Of a stretch of 12,452 nucleotides of DNA, positions 5,227 to 12,452 are shown in pieces. The stretch covers positions 1-12,452 of the forward strand of contig JALTHV010000095.1 in NCBI GenBank assembly GCA_027004315.1, given 5' to 3'. The notes beneath the pieces are model-generated. The model searched no databases, was not told the DNA's origin, and saw only the letters and a program-made list of their open reading frames with translations. The DNA is from Deltaproteobacteria bacterium. Its GTDB lineage: Bacteria > Desulfobacterota > Dissulfuribacteria > Dissulfuribacterales > UBA3076. The position numbers and the translations under genes are program-made. Position 1 is the first letter of the stretch; every line of letters begins with the position of its first letter.

Positions 5227-5340
5227 ATGCAATGTCTAAAGAAACCCCATAGACCAACTCAGCCCGCTATCTGCAAAAATTGCAGGCGTAAATGCAAACT
5301 GGCGGGGAAACGACGTAGCTATAGAAAAGTGAAGTCCTGA
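5227..5340 (+). CDS. Small basic four-cysteine protein (37 aa)
   Basis: A 38-codon frame on the plus strand, opposite to every neighbour, starts at an ATG preceded by GGAGG with 10 nt spacing. The product has four cysteines (C3, C16, C19, C23), the last three as CKNCRRKC, plus H8. It is otherwise strongly basic, with many Lys and Arg after the cysteine cluster and no acidic residue. This pattern suggests a small metal (zinc) site with nucleic acid or ribosome contact, but I do not recognise a family and make no functional call. It is transcribed divergently from the nuclease gene and converges on the zinc ribbon gene. The good ribosome binding site and biased composition argue that it is real; its small size keeps confidence moderate. 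Confidence 0.55.
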   Translation: MQCLKKPHRPTQPAICKNCRRKCKLAGKRRSYRKVKS

Positions 5341-5471
5341 ATCCTACTATATAACCCGGATCATGACCCAGTCTTATTATTATTTATTAAATGCAAGGTC
5401 CATCGTTAATGGAGTCTCTCCAGGGTCTTAATTGTGGACAAATTTGCATTGTTCTTCCGAAATGCACCAAA

Positions 5472-5759
5472 TTAGCCCTGAATATTGGAAAGATTTTGCC
5501 AATGCCGGCCGGAAAATGAACAAATATTATTAGGCCTGTTGCCTGTTGAGATCTCCTGCCATCTACGTCGTTCCCTCCAGTAACCGATTGCCAGGGTCAA
5601 GGCGGCACCGGCAGTCAGTCCTGCAAGGCCCAGGAAAATTCTATTGGGAGAGAAAGAATTGTGCTTATTTATTGGCTCAAGATCTCTGCCGCAATATCGG
5701 CATACAATGGCATCTTTCTTGATTTTTTCTTTGCAGTAAGGACATATTCGACCAAACAT
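5472..5759 (-). CDS. Membrane-anchored zinc ribbon protein
   Basis: This 95-residue protein has an N-terminal zinc ribbon with two CxxC knuckles (C6-C9 and C20-C23, as CPYC and CRYC). A short linker and one hydrophobic segment (about 41-60), rich in Gly, Ala and Leu, follow, then a basic stretch (RERRRW). The layout fits a small single-pass membrane protein with a zinc-binding head. Such zinc-ribbon/TM proteins are common and mostly uncharacterised. A strong ribosome binding site (AAGGAGGGA) lies just upstream of the ATG, and a candidate promoter lies further up. It is separated from tsaB by 85 bp and probably has its own transcript. The C-terminal 30 residues show no recognisable feature. 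The gene is likely real, with function unknown. Confidence 0.75.
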   Translation of the reverse strand: MFGRICPYCKEKIKKDAIVCRYCGRDLEPINKHNSFSPNRIFLGLAGLTAGAALTLAIGYWRERRRWQEISTGNRPNNICSFSGRHWQNLSNIQG

Positions 5760-5775
5760 AGATCCCTCCTTAATT

Positions 5776-5804
5776 ATTTTACTAGGAAAATAAATTTGAG
5801 CTAA
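5776..5804 (-). promoter_or_regulatory. Candidate promoter for the zinc ribbon gene
   Basis: On the minus strand, TTAGCT (5799-5804) and TAAAAT (5776-5781) are separated by 17 bp. The -10 matches 5 of 6 consensus bases and the -35 is weak. A start near 5769 would leave almost no leader and would overlap the ribosome binding site, which weakens the call. Confidence 0.25.
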
Positions 5805-5844
5805 TGGCCTTTAGTCTACAGCCTAAAAGTCTGGTGCCTATAGA

Positions 5845-6567
5845 TCAAGATGGAGTTCCTTTCTGTCCCTGAAGGCCATTTTTTACCCTTATCTCAAACG
5901 GGCGGGCATAGATTGGCCTTAATGTCTTAAAATCATTGGCCTTCCTATCCCTTTGCCATATAGATTCTGCCAGGATGCCAACTGATGCAGCCCTTACATG
6001 GGTCATATGGCTGGGGAGCACGACTGCCCGGTCACCCAATCCATGTACAAAGATATCCCGATAAGGCAAAAGCCCATCTCCGAGCAGTAATATCCTGTGG
6101 CCACAAGGCATTGAGGTCACAAACTCTTCTGGAGAAATGACCTGATATGGACTTGTTCTTTTTAGTTTACCAGGGTCTCTGCCTTGATAGGTGGCTGTGT
6201 AGACCTGTGACTTTCTGACATTCAGCATGGGACATACAAGGTCTTCCTTACAAGGGACAACCTGGGTTGCAAGGGCATCAAGGGTCGGGACACCTATTAC
6301 AGGGATCCCTATTGCAAAGGCCAGGCCCTCTGCAGTAGCAAGACCTATCCGGAGGCCAGTAAAACTTCCAGGACCCAGGCCTATGCCCAGAAGATCGAGA
6401 TCAGACCAGTCAATATCATATCTCTGCATCAACCACTTGACAAGGACCATTAATCTGCGGGAGTGTGTCTCTTTGCTGACAAGGTTTACTTCGGCCACAG
6501 GTACTCCGTCCTTTATCAAGGCCACACCTCCCATACGGCCCGATGTCTCGATAGATAGAATTAGCAT
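5845..6567 (-). CDS. tsaB: tRNA t6A synthesis protein TsaB
   Basis: TsaB (YeaZ) is the partner that binds TsaD and TsaE in the bacterial complex adding threonylcarbamoyl to A37 of ANN-decoding tRNAs. The 240-residue product starts with the ASKHA-fold strand MLILSIETSG, has THSRRL (34-39), and carries the family motif GPGSFTGLR (65-73) followed by GLATAEGLAFA. Length is normal for the family. It lacks the metal-binding features of the catalytic paralogue TsaD, which rules that out. It begins 15 bp after the rseP stop on the same strand and appears to be the last gene of the long cluster. Its ribosome binding site is poor (GAGAT), so translation may depend partly on coupling with rseP. Confidence 0.93.
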   Translation of the reverse strand: MLILSIETSGRMGGVALIKDGVPVAEVNLVSKETHSRRLMVLVKWLMQRYDIDWSDLDLLGIGLGPGSFTGLRIGLATAEGLAFAIGIPVIGVPTLDALATQVVPCKEDLVCPMLNVRKSQVYTATYQGRDPGKLKRTSPYQVISPEEFVTSMPCGHRILLLGDGLLPYRDIFVHGLGDRAVVLPSHMTHVRAASVGILAESIWQRDRKANDFKTLRPIYARPFEIRVKNGLQGQKGTPS

Positions 6568-6582
6568 GGATTATCTCATTAG

Positions 6583-7668
6583 TCAGGGGGCGCCAACTAG
6601 ATGAGAAGATCCCAAGAGCCGGGCAATATCATTATAAAAGATCAATAACATCAGGGACCCAAGAATAACAATCCCGATCTGTTGAGCAATCTCCATCTGA
6701 CGCCTGGTGAGTGGGCGCCTGGTAAGGCCCTCCAGCCCCAAAAAGGCCAGGCTGCCACCATCCAAGATGGGTATGGGAAGTAGATTTAGAAATCCCAGGT
6801 TGATACTGAGTAAGGCCATAAAGTAGAAGAGATTGAGGATGCCCTGTGCTGCCTCTTGACCGGCCATTTGGGCAATCATTATGGGTCCGCCGAGGCTGGA
6901 GAGAGGGACTACCCTCTGAATGAGTTTCACCAGGACCTTCCATGTAAGGGCTGTGATCTCCCAGGTGCGGGAACATGCCATCCCTACAGCGCTTAATGGG
7001 TTTAGCTTTTTGATCTTGATGCTACCTGCTGCAGTAACTCCTATTACAGGCGTCTCGACCTCTTCCCCAAAGATATCTTTGAGCTTGTTAATTGCAGGGG
7101 TGACCCTTATGGAGATGGTCTTCTTACCCCGTTCTAATGTCAGGACAACACTACGCCCACCACCAGCCTTTATTAGCTTAGATAGCTTTGACCATGTATA
7201 TACCTTGTGCCCATCTATGGCAATTATGTGGTCTCCAGGCGCTATCCCTGCCTTTTCGGCAGGGGAACCAGGCTGGACCTTGCCGATATCCGGCAAAATA
7301 ACAGGGTTTCCATATGCCAAAAATATCACAAAAAAGACGATCCAGGCAAAGAGAAAATTGAAGACAGGGCCTGCGGACACCACGGCAGCCCTCTGCCAAA
7401 CCGGCCTGTGGGAAAAGGACAAGGGTATCTCTTCTGGAGATAAGGTCTCCCTTGGCTGCTCACCCAGCATCTTTACAAAGCCACCGAGGGGGAATAGAGA
7501 GATACAGTAATCCGTGTCTCCACGCACTATACCCCAGATCCTGGGGCCAAAACCCAGGGAAAATTTCAGGACCTTGATACCGAACCCCTTGGCCACAATG
7601 AAGTGTCCAAATTCATGGACCAGGATCAGGCCACTGAGTACCAGTATAAAAGACCAGGCCGTAGTCAT
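6583..7668 (-). CDS. rseP: Site-2 zinc metalloprotease RseP
   Basis: An inner-membrane intramembrane protease. In proteobacteria RseP cuts anti-sigma factors after a first site-1 cleavage, releasing envelope-stress sigma factors, and clears signal peptides. The 361-residue protein has the zinc-binding HEFGH (18-22) in the first membrane helix and FGPRIWG and LFPLGGFVKMLGE in the following loop. A single PDZ domain (about 123-185, with GSPAEKAGIAPGD) and the second active-site motif NLLPIPILDGG (295-305) in a late helix complete the set. One PDZ rather than two and a length near 360 are common outside the gamma group. Its ATG overlaps the dxr stop as ATGA, indicating translational coupling. 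The substrate anti-sigma factor is not in this window. Confidence 0.95.
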   Translation of the reverse strand: MTTAWSFILVLSGLILVHEFGHFIVAKGFGIKVLKFSLGFGPRIWGIVRGDTDYCISLFPLGGFVKMLGEQPRETLSPEEIPLSFSHRPVWQRAAVVSAGPVFNFLFAWIVFFVIFLAYGNPVILPDIGKVQPGSPAEKAGIAPGDHIIAIDGHKVYTWSKLSKLIKAGGGRSVVLTLERGKKTISIRVTPAINKLKDIFGEEVETPVIGVTAAGSIKIKKLNPLSAVGMACSRTWEITALTWKVLVKLIQRVVPLSSLGGPIMIAQMAGQEAAQGILNLFYFMALLSINLGFLNLLPIPILDGGSLAFLGLEGLTRRPLTRRQMEIAQQIGIVILGSLMLLIFYNDIARLLGSSHLVGAP

Positions 7669-8840
7669 ATGGATATCTCCATATCCTGTATAATAGTATC
7701 GGCCTTTAACCGTGCCAGGGCATCTGCATTCAGCACGTCATCAAGGTCTCTGATCTCCTCAACAGGAAAGGTCTCGAGTACACCTTGAACTACTTCAGGT
7801 ATTCCCATAAAGCCCAGACGTCTCTGGAGAAAGGCCTCTACCGCCACTTCATTTGCCGCGTTGAGAGCAGTGGTGGCAGTTCCACCCCTCTTTGCCGCCT
7901 CGCGTGCCAGTCTAAAGCAAGGAAATTTTTCTGCCTGTGGCCTCTCAAAGGTGAGAGGGCAGGCATCTATCAGGTCAAGCCTGGGGAGGTCCAGCTCCAG
8001 ACGCCCGGGCCAGGACAGGGCATAGGATATTGGCAGCCTCATATCCGGTATGCCCATCTGCGCCAGTACACAGCCGTCAATAAACTCCACCATGGAATGT
8101 ACGATACTCTGTGGATGGACCAGGACATCTATCTGATCCAGCGGGGTATCAAAGAGCCATCGAGCCTCTATTATCTCTAAGCCTTTATTCATCAAGGTGG
8201 CTGAATCCACAGAGATCTTTGCCCCCATGGACCAATTGGGATGGCTTACGGCCTCTTCCGGAGTTACATTGAAAAGCTCGTCTCTGCTCCGGCTCCTGAA
8301 TGGACCACCAGAGGCAGTAAGTACTATACGCCTCAGGTCCTCCTTGCGATGTCCCCTAAGACACTGGAAGATGGCAGAGTGTTCGCTGTCTATAGGTATC
8401 AGGGCTACACCTTTTTTCTTCGCAAGGGATGTAACCAGGGGGCCCGCAGTAACAAGGGCCTCCTTGTTGGCAAGGGCCAGATCTTTCCCTGCCTCAATAG
8501 CAGCAAGGGTAGGTGTGAGTGCTGCTGCACCTACTATGGCCGATACCACAAGATTCGCCTCACTGAGGGTCGCCACGGCTTCATAGCCTTCTTTCCCATA
8601 AAGGATCTCAGTGCTGGCAGACTCAGCTACAGATCTGACCTGATCTGCCAGTTCAGAGGTCATTACAGCCACGACCCTGGGATTGAATTCTCTTATCTGT
8701 TTCACGAGTAACTTGACATTTTTCCCGGCAGCAAGGGCCACCACTGAAAACTGTCCCTTGGAACGTCTTACCACATCGAGGACACTGGTCCCAATAGAAC
8801 CGGTAGATCCCAGCAGAGATATATATTTGTCTTTTGTCAT
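7665..8840 (-). CDS. dxr: 1-deoxy-D-xylulose-5-phosphate reductoisomerase
   Basis: Dxr converts DXP to 2-C-methylerythritol 4-phosphate with NADPH and a divalent metal, the first committed step of the MEP isoprenoid pathway. With the start chosen here the protein has 391 residues, the usual length. It has the NADPH loop GSTGSIG (11-17), ANKEALVTAG, the metal-site motif IDSEHSAIFQ, TASGGPF, VDSATLMNKGLE and HPQSIVHSMVEF, all as expected in an active enzyme. The frame is open 14 codons further upstream, but that extension would lie within cdsA. The ATG at 8840 overlaps the cdsA stop as ATGA, the same joint seen at dxr/rseP, so I prefer it. It supplies isoprenoid units for UppS, encoded two genes upstream. 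Confidence 0.96.
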   Translation of the reverse strand: MTKDKYISLLGSTGSIGTSVLDVVRRSKGQFSVVALAAGKNVKLLVKQIREFNPRVVAVMTSELADQVRSVAESASTEILYGKEGYEAVATLSEANLVVSAIVGAAALTPTLAAIEAGKDLALANKEALVTAGPLVTSLAKKKGVALIPIDSEHSAIFQCLRGHRKEDLRRIVLTASGGPFRSRSRDELFNVTPEEAVSHPNWSMGAKISVDSATLMNKGLEIIEARWLFDTPLDQIDVLVHPQSIVHSMVEFIDGCVLAQMGIPDMRLPISYALSWPGRLELDLPRLDLIDACPLTFERPQAEKFPCFRLAREAAKRGGTATTALNAANEVAVEAFLQRRLGFMGIPEVVQGVLETFPVEEIRDLDDVLNADALARLKADTIIQDMEISI

Positions 8841-9655
8841 CTGATCACCACACCATCTATCTTTCCCAGGTAAAGGAACCAATATAAGAAAGGAGTGGCC
8901 AAGAGCAGTGCGTCGATCCTATCAAACATGCCCCCATGCCCTGGAAGTATTTTGCCCGAGTCCTTGGACCCAACAGAACGTTTAACTATCGATTCGGCCA
9001 GGTCCCCAATCTGACCAATTGCACCAATGCCCAGTGCCAATGGCACCAGGATCCTTGGATCGATGTTTCTCAAGACTGTAAACCAGATGAAGAGGGCTAC
9101 TATGGCGTTTACAGCCAGTCCTCCAATGGCCCCCTCAACTGTCTTTCCCTTACTTATCTTGGGACACAACTTGTGCCTTCCAAGGCCTTTTCCTACATAA
9201 TAGGCCCCGGCATCACCACTAAAAATTGTCAGCAAGAGAAACAGGACCCACTCCCTCCCCATAGGCAGAGAACGTAAGAGCTCCAAATGGGCCGCGCATA
9301 CACCTATATAGGTAACGCCCATAAAAAACGTCGCCCAGTTCCACAATGGATTAGACCAACTGCTGTACGAGCTGAGGAATAAGAAGATAGTCCCGACAAA
9401 GGCGGCATAGACAGACAGGACTATAAATTCAGGGTCCTCCCACAGCAGGGCTGAGCAGACAGGGAACAGGCCAAAGATAATCCCCAGGCCATGGATTACC
9501 GGCTGCCCTGGAAAACAGAGGGCAAAATACTCATACAGGCAGATAGCAGATACCACCAAGAGGACTGGATAGAAAAATCTCCTTCCACCCCACCAGAGCA
9601 CTATGAAGACCAGAGGACCAAGGACCGCGGCAGTTAGAAACCTTTGGCTGTGCAT
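8837..9655 (-). CDS. cdsA: Phosphatidate cytidylyltransferase
   Basis: CdsA makes CDP-diacylglycerol from phosphatidic acid and CTP in the inner membrane, the branch point of phospholipid synthesis. The 272-residue protein is strongly hydrophobic with about seven or eight membrane segments. Near its C-terminus it has the full family signature (222-248), with KRSVGSKDSG and PGHGGMFDRID. FSGDAGAYYVGKGLGRHKL in the middle is also typical. The ATG at 9655 lies 22 bp inside the uppS reading frame, and the stop overlaps the dxr start, so it is tightly coupled on both sides. Placement between uppS and dxr is the standard order in many bacteria. Confidence 0.95.
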   Translation of the reverse strand: MHSQRFLTAAVLGPLVFIVLWWGGRRFFYPVLLVVSAICLYEYFALCFPGQPVIHGLGIIFGLFPVCSALLWEDPEFIVLSVYAAFVGTIFLFLSSYSSWSNPLWNWATFFMGVTYIGVCAAHLELLRSLPMGREWVLFLLLTIFSGDAGAYYVGKGLGRHKLCPKISKGKTVEGAIGGLAVNAIVALFIWFTVLRNIDPRILVPLALGIGAIGQIGDLAESIVKRSVGSKDSGKILPGHGGMFDRIDALLLATPFLYWFLYLGKIDGVVIR

Positions 9656-10392
9656 AATTTAGGAAGCTGTTCGCTGGCCAATCCGAAGCGACGCTCTCTC
9701 CTTTGATATTCAAAAAGGGCCTTTAAGAACTCTTCTTTATCAAAATCCGGCCAAAGGGTGGGAGTGACATAGAGTTCAGAATATGCTGCCTGGAACAGAA
9801 GAAAATTGCTGAGTCTATACTCTCCGCTTGTACGAATGAGGAGATCGGGATCAGGGAGACCGGCTGTATACAGGTTTGAGGCAAACTCGGCCTCATCTAT
9901 ATCTGCAGGATCCAGGGTCCCTGAAAGGCATTTTTCTGCAAGACGCCTGGCAGCCATTGCCATCTCAGCCCTGCCTCCATAGCTCAAGGCGAGATTGAGA
10001 ATCATGCCTTTATTGCCAGAAGTCTGTCTGATGGTGTCTTTAAGGCAGGTCCTGACCCGTTTGGGTAGACGTTCGATCTGTCCGATAGCCCGCAGAGAGA
10101 TCTGGTTACCGAGCATTTCATCAAGCTCGCCCTTTAACTGGTTATGGAGGAGATCCATCAGGCCCATTACCTCTGTCTTAGGCCGTTTCCAGTTCTCCTG
10201 TGAAAATACATATAGTGTCAGTATTGATATGCCAAGCTCCCTGGATAGACGGACTATGGAGCGGACGGTCTTTACTCCCTGTCTGTGTCCCATGATCCTC
10301 GGGAGGCCTCGATGCTTGGCCCATCTGCCATTGCCATCCATAATGATGGCGACGTGAACCGGGAGCTGTATGAGGTCTGACGGCTTGACCAT
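9634..10392 (-). CDS. uppS: Undecaprenyl diphosphate synthase
   Basis: A cis-prenyltransferase that extends farnesyl diphosphate to C55 undecaprenyl diphosphate, the lipid carrier for peptidoglycan and O-antigen precursors. With the chosen start it has 252 residues. Motifs in order are DGNGRWA (19-25, with the catalytic Asp), GHRQGV, LYVFSQENWKRP (60-71), LALSYGGR and RTSGEYRLSNF (187-197). All key residues are present. The frame stays open 14 codons upstream within frr, but that extension is a lysine-rich shadow of the frr tail. The ATG at 10392 is 7 nt past the frr stop, with a GAGAG motif close by, so it is the better start. The isoprenoid substrate depends on Dxr, encoded two genes downstream. 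Confidence 0.95.
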   Translation of the reverse strand: MVKPSDLIQLPVHVAIIMDGNGRWAKHRGLPRIMGHRQGVKTVRSIVRLSRELGISILTLYVFSQENWKRPKTEVMGLMDLLHNQLKGELDEMLGNQISLRAIGQIERLPKRVRTCLKDTIRQTSGNKGMILNLALSYGGRAEMAMAARRLAEKCLSGTLDPADIDEAEFASNLYTAGLPDPDLLIRTSGEYRLSNFLLFQAAYSELYVTPTLWPDFDKEEFLKALFEYQRRERRFGLASEQLPKLCTAKGF

Positions 10393-10399
10393 TTTTCTC

Positions 10400-10957
10400 T
10401 CAGAACTCCAGAATTTCTTTTTCTTTCTCTGCAATGATTCCTTCTATTTCCTTGATGTGTTTATCGGTTACCTTCTGGACATCATCCTGAGACCTGAAGA
10501 GTTCATCTTCTGAGATCTCTTTGTCCTTTTTCCGGGCCTTCAGCCGTTCAATGGCATCTCTACGGATATTCCGAATTGCCACCCTGCATTCCTCTGCCAT
10601 CTTCTTGACCAGTCTGACCAGCTCTTTTCTACGTTCCTCTGTCAACGGTGGTATATTTACCCTGATGATCTTACCGTCATTGGCAGGGGTGAGGCCAAGA
10701 TCGGATTTCAGGATGGCCTTCTCAATATCCCCTAGGATCTTGCCATCCCAGGGCTGTATAGTCAAAAGCCGGCTTTCTGGTATGGCTACGGAAGCTACCT
10801 GGTTGAGGGGCATAGAGGTCCCGTAATAGTCGACATTAATCCCGTCCAGTAGGGCAGCAGAGGCCCGTCCAGTTCTTACTCGGGCCAGGTCCCGCTGAAA
10901 GGCAGCGATGGCCTTGCCCATCTTGTTGTTTGCCTCTTCAATTACAGCTTTTTTCAT
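10400..10957 (-). CDS. frr: Ribosome recycling factor
   Basis: RRF works with EF-G to split post-termination ribosomes so the subunits can be reused. The protein has 185 residues, the standard size. It starts with the helical domain I segment (MGKAIAAFQRDLARVRTGRASAALLD), then the small beta domain II with YYGTSMPLNQVASV, IQPWD and NDGKIIRVNIPPLTEERRKELV. It returns to a long charged helix (KKMAEECRVAIRNIRRDA and a Lys/Glu-rich end). The ATG overlaps the pyrH 3' end by 20 bp, which suggests coupled translation. The coding order pyrH-frr is nearly universal in bacteria. No abnormality is seen. Confidence 0.97.
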   Translation of the reverse strand: MKKAVIEEANNKMGKAIAAFQRDLARVRTGRASAALLDGINVDYYGTSMPLNQVASVAIPESRLLTIQPWDGKILGDIEKAILKSDLGLTPANDGKIIRVNIPPLTEERRKELVRLVKKMAEECRVAIRNIRRDAIERLKARKKDKEISEDELFRSQDDVQKVTDKHIKEIEGIIAEKEKEILEF

Positions 10958-11693
10958 TGTCAGTCCCTCCGATCCTGGTACCTACGTCTTCACCCTTCAC
11001 GGCCCGTTCTATATTGCCCGGGACCTGCATATTGAATATAATTATCGGAAGATCTGCCTCCTTGGCCAGAGATATGGCAGTAGCATCTATGACACCAAGT
11101 CCCTTCTCAAGGACGTCCTGATAAGTGAGGTAATCATATTTCCTGGCATCAGGGGCATTCTCTGGGTCCTTGTCGTAAACGCCATCTACTCTGGTGGCCT
11201 TAAACAGGATTTCTGCATTGATCTCAAGGGCCCTGAGGGCTGCTGCTGTGTCAGTAGTAAAAAATGGATTCCCTGTCCCCGCAGCAAATATAACCACCCG
11301 GCCCTTATCCAGATGATGGAGGGCCCTCCCCCTGATAAAGGGCTCTGCTATCCGTCCCATCTCTATAGCCGAGAGCACTCTCACAGGGACGCCATGTCTG
11401 TTTAAGGCATCCTGGAGGGCAAGGGAATTCATGACTGTGGCAAGCATCCCCATCTGATCAGCGCTTGTCCTGTCCATCCCCTGGGCAGAACCAGCAATCC
11501 CTCTGAAGATATTGCCTCCTCCCACCACCAGCCCCAGCTCTATGCCCAGGCCATGGACCTGTACAATTTCACGGGCAAGGACATCCATGACTGCAGGAGA
11601 TATCCCATATGGCACATCCCCTAAGAGTGCCTCACCACTGAGCTTCAACAGGACACGATTATAGCCTGGTGATCCCTTACAGGTCTTAGTCAT
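10938..11693 (-). CDS. pyrH: UMP kinase
   Basis: PyrH phosphorylates UMP to UDP with ATP in pyrimidine nucleotide synthesis. It is a hexameric bacterial enzyme of the amino acid kinase fold, regulated by GTP and UTP in the cases studied. The 251-residue product shows KLSGEAL (17-23), VGGGNIFRG (57-65), DRTSADQMG (74-82), AAGTGNPFFTTDTA (137-150) and TRVDGVYDKDP (167-177), covering the ATP, UMP and lid regions. The N-terminus is about 10 residues longer than the core fold needs, which is common. The start overlaps the tsf stop by 8 bp. Identity is firm. Confidence 0.97.
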   Translation of the reverse strand: MTKTCKGSPGYNRVLLKLSGEALLGDVPYGISPAVMDVLAREIVQVHGLGIELGLVVGGGNIFRGIAGSAQGMDRTSADQMGMLATVMNSLALQDALNRHGVPVRVLSAIEMGRIAEPFIRGRALHHLDKGRVVIFAAGTGNPFFTTDTAAALRALEINAEILFKATRVDGVYDKDPENAPDARKYDYLTYQDVLEKGLGVIDATAISLAKEADLPIIIFNMQVPGNIERAVKGEDVGTRIGGTDNEKSCN

Positions 11694-12297
11694 TTTCTGC
11701 CTTTACCCCAACCTGAAATCGTGCAAAACGCTTAATGCTGATATTTTCCCCTGTCTTGGCAACTAATTCATTTAAAAGCTCCTGGATGGTTATATCCGGG
11801 TCCTTCACATAGGGTTGCTCAAGCAGGCATACCTCCTTGTAAAATTTCTCCATACGGCCATCAACGATCTTTTCAATTATATGATCCGGCTTACCAGATT
11901 CCTTGGCCTGTCTGTGAAAGATCTCCGCCTCTTTTTTTATGAGTTCTGCCGGGGTGTCTTCACGTTTTATGCAGATTGGATTGGCGGCTGCTATATGCAT
12001 GGCAAGATTCCTGGCAAATTGTACAAATTGATCTGTCTTTGCCACGAAATCAGTCTCACAATCAATCTCGACCAGGGCAGCCAGCTTATTGCCAGGATGT
12101 ATATAGCACTGTATGGCCCCTTCAGAGGTAACACGCCCAGCCCTCTTTGCGGCAATGCTCAGTCCTTTTTGCCGTAGCCAGTCTATAGCCTTTTTTATAT
12201 CTCCATTGCACTCCTGGAGTGCCTTCTTACAATCCATCATGCCTGCATTGGTCTGCTCTCTGAGCTCTTTGACCATTGCAGCAGTAACCTGTACCAT
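11686..12297 (-). CDS. tsf: Elongation factor Ts, short form
   Basis: EF-Ts is the nucleotide exchange factor that releases GDP from EF-Tu. The 203-residue product has the N-terminal UBA-like domain (about 1-45, including LREQTNAGMMDCKKAL) and the EF-Tu contact motif TDFVAKT (82-88). It has about 80 residues fewer than the E. coli protein. It corresponds to the short form known from Thermus and several other phyla, which has a reduced core and lacks the coiled-coil insertion. The C-terminus (about 170-197) still carries the closing core segment, so this is not a truncation. GGAGG lies 9 nt upstream of the ATG, and the gene follows rpsB by 39 bp. Confidence 0.96.
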   Translation of the reverse strand: MVQVTAAMVKELREQTNAGMMDCKKALQECNGDIKKAIDWLRQKGLSIAAKRAGRVTSEGAIQCYIHPGNKLAALVEIDCETDFVAKTDQFVQFARNLAMHIAAANPICIKREDTPAELIKKEAEIFHRQAKESGKPDHIIEKIVDGRMEKFYKEVCLLEQPYVKDPDITIQELLNELVAKTGENISIKRFARFQVGVKAEND

Positions 12298-12336
12298 AAT
12301 ATCAGTCCTCCAAAGCTCTACGAAATTATTTTTTGC

Positions 12337-12452
12337 CTAAGCAGTTGCCTCAGGGGCAGGGGACTTGTCTGAAGGGGCTTCTCCTTCTACGATAGAGGTT
12401 CCTTCTGCCTCCTCTTCGGCCTCTTTGTCAGTAGCCGCCTGCTGGGCCTCGA
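12337..12452 (-). CDS. rpsB: 30S ribosomal protein S2, C-terminal tail (partial)
   Basis: The frame runs in from the window edge and stops at TAG (12337-12339). The visible 38 residues or so are rich in Glu, Ala, Pro and Thr (for example EAEEEAEG). That matches the acidic, disordered extension seen at the C-terminus of S2 in many bacteria. No core S2 domain is inside the window, so the identification rests mainly on the position directly upstream of tsf and the composition. S2 sits on the 30S subunit head-body junction and is needed for S1 binding. Confidence 0.75.
   Translation of the reverse strand, partial: EAQQAATDKEAEEEAEGTSIVEGEAPSDKSPAPEATA

Noticed and set aside
5438..5474. Hairpin TGCATT/AATGCA between the convergent small genes, considered as a bidirectional terminator
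   Set aside because: The stem is short and AT-rich, overlaps the zinc ribbon stop codon, and no T-run follows on either strand.
3743..5827. 12-bp repeat CTACAGCCTAAA at 3743-3754 and 5816-5827
   Set aside because: A 12-bp match between two sites in 12 kb is near chance expectation and has no structural context.
6227..6604. 125-codon plus-strand open frame opposite tsaB
   Set aside because: It is a shadow of tsaB, Arg/Pro-rich, with no recognisable features.
6920..7510. 196-codon plus-strand open frame opposite rseP
   Set aside because: It is antisense to a gene with full RseP motifs, shows no domain or ribosome binding site, and reflects codon bias of the true strand.
8241..8711. 156-codon plus-strand open frame opposite dxr
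   Set aside because: It overlaps the conserved Dxr catalytic region on the other strand; no family resemblance.
10908..11405. 165-codon plus-strand open frame opposite pyrH and frr
   Set aside because: It lies antisense to two firmly identified genes and has no motif support.

Overview
The window is a bacterial chromosome segment of moderate GC, with nearly all coding on the minus strand. The upper part (about 5.8-12.45 kb) is the conserved translation and envelope cluster in the order rpsB (3' end only), tsf, pyrH, frr, uppS, cdsA, dxr, rseP, tsaB. Joints are tight: ATGA overlaps at cdsA/dxr and dxr/rseP, and short overlaps at tsf/pyrH, pyrH/frr and uppS/cdsA. A short EF-Ts, an acidic tail on S2 and tsaB following rseP suggest a delta-type (Desulfobacterota-like) organism. 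That assignment is inference from gene order and protein style, not from a search.

From 2.9 to 5.8 kb lies a less conserved block. It holds a membrane-anchored zinc ribbon protein, a 37-residue four-cysteine protein on the plus strand, a secreted endonuclease/exonuclease/phosphatase-family protein ending in helix-hairpin-helix DNA-binding motifs, and a HisA isomerase. The HisA is of the eukaryotic (yeast HIS6/plant HISN3) type, not the usual bacterial type. From 0.64 to 2.44 kb there is a two-gene unit: a Gate-domain (nucleoside-recognition) membrane protein followed by proC.

The two gene-poor stretches (1-640 and 2436-2953) are dense with repeats. The best supported is a 203-bp non-autonomous element at 2755-2957. 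It has 17-bp terminal inverted repeats starting GTAA and an exact 8-bp target duplication (CTATTAAA), the hallmarks of IS66-type transposition. It landed in the last codons of the HisA gene, and its own end supplies the stop codon, so the protein lost only one predicted residue. Diverged pieces of the same family lie after proC (537-618) and at 223-245. A separate structure at 308-482 combines oppositely oriented 10-bp iterons with three internal hairpins and TA-flanked ends. No CRISPR array, tRNA or rRNA was seen.

Functionally, the main cluster joins protein synthesis (S2, EF-Ts, ribosome recycling), UMP phosphorylation, isoprenoid and undecaprenyl synthesis (Dxr, UppS), phospholipid precursor synthesis (CdsA), envelope stress proteolysis (RseP) and tRNA t6A modification (TsaB). 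No clear new multi-gene defence or metabolic system is visible. The most unusual items are the mobile and palindromic elements, the eukaryotic-type HisA and the small cysteine-rich ORF.
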